Shown here: positions 32,042-36,772 of the stretch, piece by piece
Layout of the letters: the number at the start of each line of letters is the position of its first letter
Numbering within the stretch: position 1 is the stretch's first letter
NCBI GenBank assembly: GCA_944326675.1
Contig: CALVET010000032.1
Coordinates: forward strand, 1 to 36,772
Reading direction: 5' to 3'
DNA length: 36,772 nt
Source of the DNA: Candidatus Gastranaerophilales bacterium
GTDB lineage: Bacteria; Cyanobacteriota; Vampirovibrionia; Gastranaerophilales; Gastranaerophilaceae
Notes under the pieces: generated by a model
The model's database searches: none
What the model was told of the DNA's origin: nothing
What the model saw: only the letters and a program-made list of their open reading frames with translations
Program-made: the position numbers and the translations under genes

Positions 32042-33137
32042 TTATTTTTTTCTTAAATAACTTTCGATAAATCCATCTATTTCGCCATTCATTACAGCTT
32101 CGACATTTGCTGTTTCAAAACCTGTTCTATGGTCTTTAACCATTTTATAAGGATGAAAAACATAACTTCTTATTTGAGAGCCAAAATTGGCGTCCATGAC
32201 TTCACCTTTTAATTGTCCAAGTTTTTTTTCGTGCTCTTGCTGCTTAATTAAAAGCAATTTTGAAGCAAGCATTTGCATAGCTGTTTCTTTGTTTTGCAAT
32301 TGACAACGCTGCTGCTGGCATTTTACAACAATACCTGTCGGAATATGCTTAATCCTGACTGCTGTTTCAACCTTGTTAACATTTTGACCGCCGGCGCCTC
32401 CTGAGCGCATGGTGTCAACTTCTATATCTTGGGGCGGAATATTGATTTCTTTTTCAAAATCTTCAATGACAGGAGAAACTTCAACAGAAGCAAAACTTGT
32501 TTGCCTTTTTCCGTTAGCGTTAAAAGGAGAAATTCTAACAAGCCTGTGTACTCCTTTTTCAGCTTTTATGTAACCGTATGCATATAATCCTGAGATTTTA
32601 ATTGTGGCAGATTTAATTCCTGCTTCATCACCATCTGATTTATCTAAAAGTTCTGTTTTATATTCTTTTAATTGTGCCCATCTCAAATACATTCTTAAAA
32701 GCATATCTGCCCAATCTTGAGCGTCAGTTCCGCCGGCTCCTGAGTTAACCGTTAAAATAGCGTCAGATTTATCATATTCGCCGTTTAGCATGTTTTCAAG
32801 GTCGAATTTATCAAATTCTTTTTCTAAAAGATTAAGATTATTTTGACATTCCAAAATTAAATTTTCATCTTCTAATTCAAGAGCGATTTTAGAATCTTCA
32901 AGAGATGAATTCCATTTGGAAAGATTTTCGAGCTTGGATTTTATATCTTTTTGTTCTTTTAAAAGTTTTGAAGATAATTCTTGGTTAGACCAGATATTTT
33001 CTTTTTTTAATTCTTCATCAATTTCTTTCTGACGCATATTTAATTTATCTACGTCAAAGACACCTTTCTATAGCATTAAATCTATCTGATAAGGTATTTA
33101 TTTTTTGTTTTAATTCATCAATTAAAAGATTGTCCAT
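32042..33137 (-). CDS. prfB: Peptide chain release factor 2 (programmed +1 frameshift)
   Basis: Release factor 2 (stops UGA and UAA). The main frame runs 33055-32042. It has the SPF motif ([12 protein letters not shown]) and [10 protein letters not shown], the GGQ motif that triggers peptide release. The first 27 codons lie in another frame, starting at ATG 33137 ([16 protein letters not shown]...), and run to CTT TGA C at 33059-33053. Sliding forward by one base reads CTT-GAC and joins DVDKLN to [10 protein letters not shown], giving 364 residues, the usual RF2 length. The start at 33137 has no SD but a TAAAAT 6 nt upstream. Calling the gene from 33037 would lose 33 residues. Confidence 0.95.
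33053..33068 (-). promoter_or_regulatory. RF2 autoregulatory frameshift site
   Basis: Minus strand GAAAGGTGTCTTTGAC: an SD-like AAAGG 3 nt before the slippery CTT, then the in-frame TGA followed by C. This is the conserved RF2 layout (E. coli has AGGGGGTATCTTTGAC). When RF2 is low, the ribosome pauses at TGA and slips +1. Confidence 0.92.
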
Positions 33138-33143
33138 AGAATA

Positions 33144-33158
33144 ATTTTACTATAAAAA
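33144..33158 (-). promoter_or_regulatory. Putative leaderless promoter of prfB
   Basis: Minus strand TTTTTATAG then TAAAAT (33149-33144), 6 nt before the ATG at 33137. No SD. The 15 bases match those before wecB. Confidence 0.5.
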
Positions 33159-33174
33159 TAGTTATTTTCTTGTG

Positions 33175-33187
33175 TTTTTGATAAAAT
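33175..33187 (+). promoter_or_regulatory. Putative promoter of apt
   Basis: T5 (33175-33179), GA, then TAAAAT (33182-33187). The start would be near 33194, leaving a 25-nt leader with the SD AAGGGA. Divergent from the prfB promoter. Confidence 0.45.
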
Positions 33188-33218
33188 AATTAATGGTTAA
33201 AAAATAAGGGAATTTAAG

Positions 33219-33746
33219 ATGAGCTCAAATATTGAAAAAATTAAATCCATGATAAGGAATGTTCCTGATTTTCCAAAAGAAGGAATAATGTTTAGAGATA
33301 TTACAACTGCGCTTAAGGACGCTCAAACTCTTAAGTTAACGGTTGATGAAATATATGAAGCTTTTAAAGATGAAAAAATTGATTATGTAGCAGGGATTGA
33401 ATCAAGAGGTTTTATCTATGGCATGCCTTTAGCTTATAAATTAAATTGCGGTTTTATTCCGATAAGAAAGCCAAAAAAACTTCCTTGTGAGGTTATTTCT
33501 CAAGAATATGAGCTTGAATATGGTACAGATAAAATTGAAATGCATAAAGATGCACTAAAAAAAGGTGATAGAGTTCTTGTAGTCGATGATTTATTAGCTA
33601 CGGGAGGAACTGCGCAAGCTGCAATAAAACTGGTATCACAAGTGGCAGAACCAATAGGAATTGCTTTTGTAATTGAACTTGAAGACTTAGAGGGCAGAAA
33701 GAAACTTCCCGATAATATCAAAGTTGTTTCTTTGGTTAAATATTAA
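33219..33746 (+). CDS. apt: Adenine phosphoribosyltransferase
   Basis: A 175-residue salvage enzyme (adenine + PRPP to AMP). Motifs: [16 protein letters not shown] (residues 14-29), [21 protein letters not shown], and the PRPP loop [14 protein letters not shown] (~122-135). Length is normal. The SD AAGGGA lies 8-10 nt before the ATG. It has its own terminator. Confidence 0.95.
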   Translation: MSSNIEKIKSMIRNVPDFPKEGIMFRDITTALKDAQTLKLTVDEIYEAFKDEKIDYVAGIESRGFIYGMPLAYKLNCGFIPIRKPKKLPCEVISQEYELEYGTDKIEMHKDALKKGDRVLVVDDLLATGGTAQAAIKLVSQVAEPIGIAFVIELEDLEGRKKLPDNIKVVSLVKY

Positions 33747-33771
33747 AAAATAAAATTTATAAATATTTCTA

Positions 33772-33800
33772 AAACTAAACCTTAGGGTTTAGTTTTTTTA
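33772..33800 (+). terminator. Intrinsic terminator after apt
   Basis: An 11-bp stem (AAAACTAAACC at 33772-33782 with its complement at 33787-33797), a 4-nt loop and a T-run to 33800. Confidence 0.8.
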
Positions 33801-33913
33801 TTAAATTACATCTTTTGATTGATGAGCTTTTAAGGGAAATTAGTCTATATTATTGATGTGAAGGTTTATACTTCGCAAAAACTAGATAATGGTAAGAGGT
33901 AGAATTAGTAAGG

Positions 33914-34615
33914 ATGACACAAGGCATATCTTCCAGCCTTAATTTGACGCTTGCAAGATTGAATGCAATTGAGAGTAATTTTCAAGCTTTAGAAAGAGTT
34001 ATGGGTCAGGTTAATTCCGTAAATGACAGTAACATAGCTAAAGCTGAAAATAATAATTTTCAATCTGTTCTAGATGGAAAAATTAAAGAAGATACAAAAA
34101 AACAAGAAAAGCCTTTTGAAGAAATTGAACTTGGACCAATAGATGAATATACAAAAAAAATTGAAGCAAATAAAAAAGAAAGTGTTGATTTAAAGTCAAA
34201 AGTTGATTTAATGAGCCAAAAGGCAAATATTGATGAAATTGTTGAGACTTTCGCTCAAAAATATAATATAGATGGTGATTTTATTAAAGCCATGATTAAA
34301 CAAGAATCAGGCTTTAATCCTAATGCTACAAGTAAAAAAGGTGCAATGGGTTTAATGCAGTTGATGCCTTCAACGGCAAAAAGCCTTGGGGTAGTTGACG
34401 CTTATAATCCTTGGGAAAATATTGAAGGCGGAGTTAAATATATTAAAGGTTTGATGGATAGATTTAATAATGATGAAAAATTAGCTCTTGCAGCTTACAA
34501 CGCAGGTCCTAATGCTGTTAAAAGATATGGCGGCATACCGCCTTATAAAGAAACTCAAAACTATGTTAAAGCAATAATGTCAACTTATGAAAAACTTAAG
34601 GAGGCAAAAATATGA
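33914..34615 (+). CDS. Lytic transglycosylase (SLT domain) of the flagellar operon
   Basis: A 233-residue protein. The SLT domain spans ~110-225: FIKAMIKQESGFNPNA with the catalytic Glu131, GAMGLMQLMPSTAKSLGV, and LALAAYNAGPNAVKRYGGIPP. It cuts glycan strands of peptidoglycan and, in this operon, probably opens the wall for the flagellar rod, the role FlgJ or SltF plays elsewhere. There is no signal peptide. The first ~50 residues are helical and polar, as in type III exported flagellar proteins. It overlaps the next gene by 4 nt (ATGA). The SD is weak (AAGG directly before ATG; GAGGT 13 nt upstream). Confidence 0.85.
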   Translation: MTQGISSSLNLTLARLNAIESNFQALERVMGQVNSVNDSNIAKAENNNFQSVLDGKIKEDTKKQEKPFEEIELGPIDEYTKKIEANKKESVDLKSKVDLMSQKANIDEIVETFAQKYNIDGDFIKAMIKQESGFNPNATSKKGAMGLMQLMPSTAKSLGVVDAYNPWENIEGGVKYIKGLMDRFNNDEKLALAAYNAGPNAVKRYGGIPPYKETQNYVKAIMSTYEKLKEAKI

Positions 34616-35469
34616 TAACAAGAGGAATTGGGACAGTTGCAAAAGGCATGCAAGCTTTAATCGATTTTGAAGATGTAACTGCTCATAACCTTGCTAACGT
34701 TACGACAGCAGGTTTTAAAAGAACAAACATAACTTTTCAAGATATCATGAAAGCTCAAGTTCAAGCCAAGGATGTAAATAGTTCCTATAAAAATGTTGGT
34801 TTATTAAGCAATGGAACAAGGGCAGATAGAACTTACATTGATTTTTCACAGGGCGGTTTGCAAGAATCAGCAAATAAACTTGATTTAGCTTTCCAAGGAA
34901 ACGGATTTTTTAAGGTTCGTTATAACGATATTCCTGATGACGCTCCTTATGATGAGAGAAATTATTATTACCAAAGAACAGGCAATTTTGCAATAACATC
35001 TGATAATTACCTTGTAAATAAAGAAGGCGATTATGTTATGGATGTTCAAAACAAAAGAATTAGAATTACAAGAGATCCTGATGCTGATAATTTAAGAGAA
35101 ATGAACAGGCTTGATATTCAAAAAGATTTAATTATCGGGGAAAATGGTTTAATCGAAATAAATAACCCGATGTATAGAGCAACTCTTCAAAGAATTCAAG
35201 TGTGTGATTTTATGGATAAGACAAAAGTGTCTGCCATAGGCGAAGGAAAATTCCTTCCGATATACGGTCAGGATGCGGGTTTATTTACCATGGCTGAAGG
35301 AACGTATAATATTCAGCAGGGAATGATTGAAATGTCAAACGCAAATACGATACAAGAAATGTTAAATTCAATAAATGTATCAAGAGGATATGAATCTATG
35401 AGTAAAATTTTAAAAACTCAAAGCGATACTGTATCGCAAGCCATCAGTTTAGGAAATATATCACGATAG
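34612..35469 (+). CDS. flgF: Flagellar rod/hook-basal body protein (FlgF/FlgG family)
   Basis: A 285-residue axial protein of the proximal rod. The N-terminal coiled-coil motif ITRGIGTVAKGM...DVTAHNLANVTTAGFKR (residues 1-37) holds the L-x-N-x-x-N/T-x-x-G-(F/Y) signature. A LDLAFQGNGFFKV segment (~95-107) and a TYNIQQGMIEMSNANTIQEML C-terminal coil follow. FlgF is the best guess because it precedes a canonical FlgG. Family resemblance to FlgG-like hook-basal proteins makes the exact name uncertain. SD AAGGAGG lies in the end of the preceding gene. Confidence 0.82.
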   Translation: MITRGIGTVAKGMQALIDFEDVTAHNLANVTTAGFKRTNITFQDIMKAQVQAKDVNSSYKNVGLLSNGTRADRTYIDFSQGGLQESANKLDLAFQGNGFFKVRYNDIPDDAPYDERNYYYQRTGNFAITSDNYLVNKEGDYVMDVQNKRIRITRDPDADNLREMNRLDIQKDLIIGENGLIEINNPMYRATLQRIQVCDFMDKTKVSAIGEGKFLPIYGQDAGLFTMAEGTYNIQQGMIEMSNANTIQEMLNSINVSRGYESMSKILKTQSDTVSQAISLGNISR

Positions 35470-35481
35470 AAAGAGGACAAA

Positions 35482-36267
35482 ATGCTTAGAGCGCTTACAA
35501 CAGCAGCAACAGGGATGATTGCACAACAAAATAATTTAGACGTTATTTCAAACAATATCGCAAACTTGTCTACTTATGGATATAAAAAAGTAAGAGCCGA
35601 ATTTCAGGATTTATTATCGCAAGTTCATAGAACTCCGGGTGCTCAAATGGGTCAAGGTACTTATCAGCCGGTTGGTTTAGAGGTTGGTCTTGGTGTTAAA
35701 ACTTCTGCTACAACAAGAATTTTTACTTCAGGAACGCTTCAATCAACAGATAGGCAGCTTGATATGGCAATTGCAGGCGACGGCTTTTTTCAAATCACTC
35801 TGGATGATGGTTCAATTGCCTATACTCGCGATGGCTCTTGGCAAATGGACTCAAACGGTTCATTGGTAACTTCAGACGGTTATCAACTGCAACCGCCTAT
35901 AACAATTCCCGTTAACGCTAAAGATATCTCTGTTTCTCAAGCGGGGATTGTATCTTGCACAACAGGAACAAACTCCGAACAAACTCAATTAGGACAAATC
36001 CAGCTTGTTAAATTTCAAAATCCTTCAGGATTATTGGCGATAGGACACAATCTATATCGCGAAACACAAGCTTCAGGAACTCCACTACAAGGAACAGCAG
36101 GTGAAGAAGGCTATGGAACAATTGAACAATGTTTTATTGAAGGGTCAAATGTTCAAACTGTAGAAGAATTAATCGGACTAATTAAAACAGAACGTGCTTA
36201 TGAATCAAATTCAAAGGTAATTACAGCAGGGTCAAACATATTGCAGCAAACAAATCAAATAGTTTAG
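35482..36267 (+). CDS. flgG: Flagellar distal rod protein FlgG
   Basis: A 261-residue distal rod protein, close to the standard 260. MLRALTTAATGMIAQQNNLDVISNNIANLSTYGYKK in pieces (residues 1-36), a GLGVKTSATTRIFTSGTLQST segment split around residue 70-90, LDMAIAGDGFFQI (94-106) and a C-terminal IEQCFIEGSNVQTVEELIGLIKTERAYESNSK-type helix are all FlgG hallmarks. It follows flgF by 12 nt with the SD AGAGGA. Confidence 0.92.
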   Translation: MLRALTTAATGMIAQQNNLDVISNNIANLSTYGYKKVRAEFQDLLSQVHRTPGAQMGQGTYQPVGLEVGLGVKTSATTRIFTSGTLQSTDRQLDMAIAGDGFFQITLDDGSIAYTRDGSWQMDSNGSLVTSDGYQLQPPITIPVNAKDISVSQAGIVSCTTGTNSEQTQLGQIQLVKFQNPSGLLAIGHNLYRETQASGTPLQGTAGEEGYGTIEQCFIEGSNVQTVEELIGLIKTERAYESNSKVITAGSNILQQTNQIV

Positions 36268-36278
36268 GTTAAAAAAGT

Positions 36279-36772
36279 ATGAAAAAGATGTTTAGAAATT
36301 TAATATTATTTTTAACTCTTGTTTTAACAACACAAGGTGCTTTTTGCTACTGTTTAACTTATGACAATTTAAATTCAATAATAAAAACAAAAGCTCTAAA
36401 CGAAGCAAAAAAGACCTTATCTTCATATAATGCCGATATTAAAATAAACATCCAAGGTATTGTAAAAGAAAATATAATAACAAAAGATAATTCAATTCCA
36501 AAAATTGAATTAATAGGTCAAGATTCAACATTTAATCCTAATTCATATAAAAGGGTAGTTGTTAAAGACGGAAACAATAATGTTGTCAGGGTTTTTAATA
36601 TAAATGTTCAGACTCTTGTATATAAGGATGTTTTAGTTGCAAATGAACAAATCCCTTTTAACGGTGAAATAAACAGTAAAAACACGATTTTATCAAAAAA
36701 AGAAATTTCAAGATTTTTAGGAAATACATATAGTTCTTATATTTCAAATTCAGTTGCAAAAAGAAATTTTCC
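36279..36772 (+). CDS. flgA: Flagellar P-ring assembly protein FlgA (N-terminal part)
   Basis: The reading frame is open to the window edge (164 codons). A signal peptide (MKKMFRNLILFLTLVLTTQGAF split at the core; about residues 1-23) precedes a beta-rich domain with VVVKDGNNNVVRVFNINV and VLVANEQIPFNGEI, matching the part before and into the SAF domain of FlgA. FlgA chaperones FlgI into the P-ring, which implies an outer membrane. It begins 11 nt after flgG, so is in the same operon. The C-terminus is not in the window. Confidence 0.65.
   Translation, partial: MKKMFRNLILFLTLVLTTQGAFCYCLTYDNLNSIIKTKALNEAKKTLSSYNADIKINIQGIVKENIITKDNSIPKIELIGQDSTFNPNSYKRVVVKDGNNNVVRVFNINVQTLVYKDVLVANEQIPFNGEINSKNTILSKKEISRFLGNTYSSYISNSVAKRNF

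Overview
The window is AT-rich (about 30% G+C by eye), densely coded and reads with the standard bacterial code. It carries flagellar genes (FliN, two rod/hook proteins, the start of FlgA, a co-encoded lytic transglycosylase). It also has a membrane-bound complex related to group 4 hydrogenases, and several small or repetitive proteins with a short N-terminal F-(K/R)-G motif. My best guess is a flagellated, fermentative, non-photosynthetic relative of Cyanobacteria (Melainabacteria/Gastranaerophilales type). This is inference from protein style, not a marker-gene result. I see no rRNA, tRNA, CRISPR array, transposase or phage gene, and no gene-free stretch longer than 300 bases.

Layout. 1-1861: two tandem minus-strand paralogues with ankyrin-like repeats (the downstream copy is cut by the window edge). 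1982-6470: an S66 LD-carboxypeptidase gene, then a minus-strand cluster of a membrane protein, miaA (overlapping it by 83 nt) and a small exported protein, then two tandem thymidylate-kinase-like genes. 6518-11561: gyrA (TTG start), a glycosyltransferase and wecB. 11533-16223: a minus-strand fliN - thiF-like E1 - TPR protein cluster, then recJ and a Bax-inhibitor-1/YccA protein. 16289-24207: coaE, then a six-gene operon for an energy-converting hydrogenase-related (Ehr-like) complex. 24334-26664: a divergent GH13 enzyme. 26725-29553: a glycine-rich protein, plsY and der. 29671-30371: a 60-residue protein on its own transcription unit and a secreted NTF2-like protein. 30451-32040: a hipBA-type toxin-antitoxin pair with three evenly spaced operators. 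32042-36772: prfB with a programmed +1 frameshift, apt, then the flagellar operon, which runs off the end.

The most notable item is the Ehr-like operon. It has two antiporter-like subunits, NuoH-like and HyfE-like subunits, a NuoCD-type large subunit, and a small subunit fused to a 2x[4Fe-4S] ferredoxin domain. All iron-sulfur cysteines needed for electron entry are present, but the four cysteines that hold the NiFe site in the large subunit are not conserved. It should therefore be an ion-pumping, ferredoxin-linked machine that is not a hydrogenase and whose electron partner is unknown.

A second theme is promoter structure. Several genes (ldcA, coaE, der, prfB, less exactly wecB and the glycosyltransferase) lack a Shine-Dalgarno sequence and instead have a -10-like hexamer 6-9 nt before the ATG, mostly preceded by a run of T. 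This suggests many leaderless mRNAs. Other genes use similar promoters but have a normal leader and ribosome binding site.
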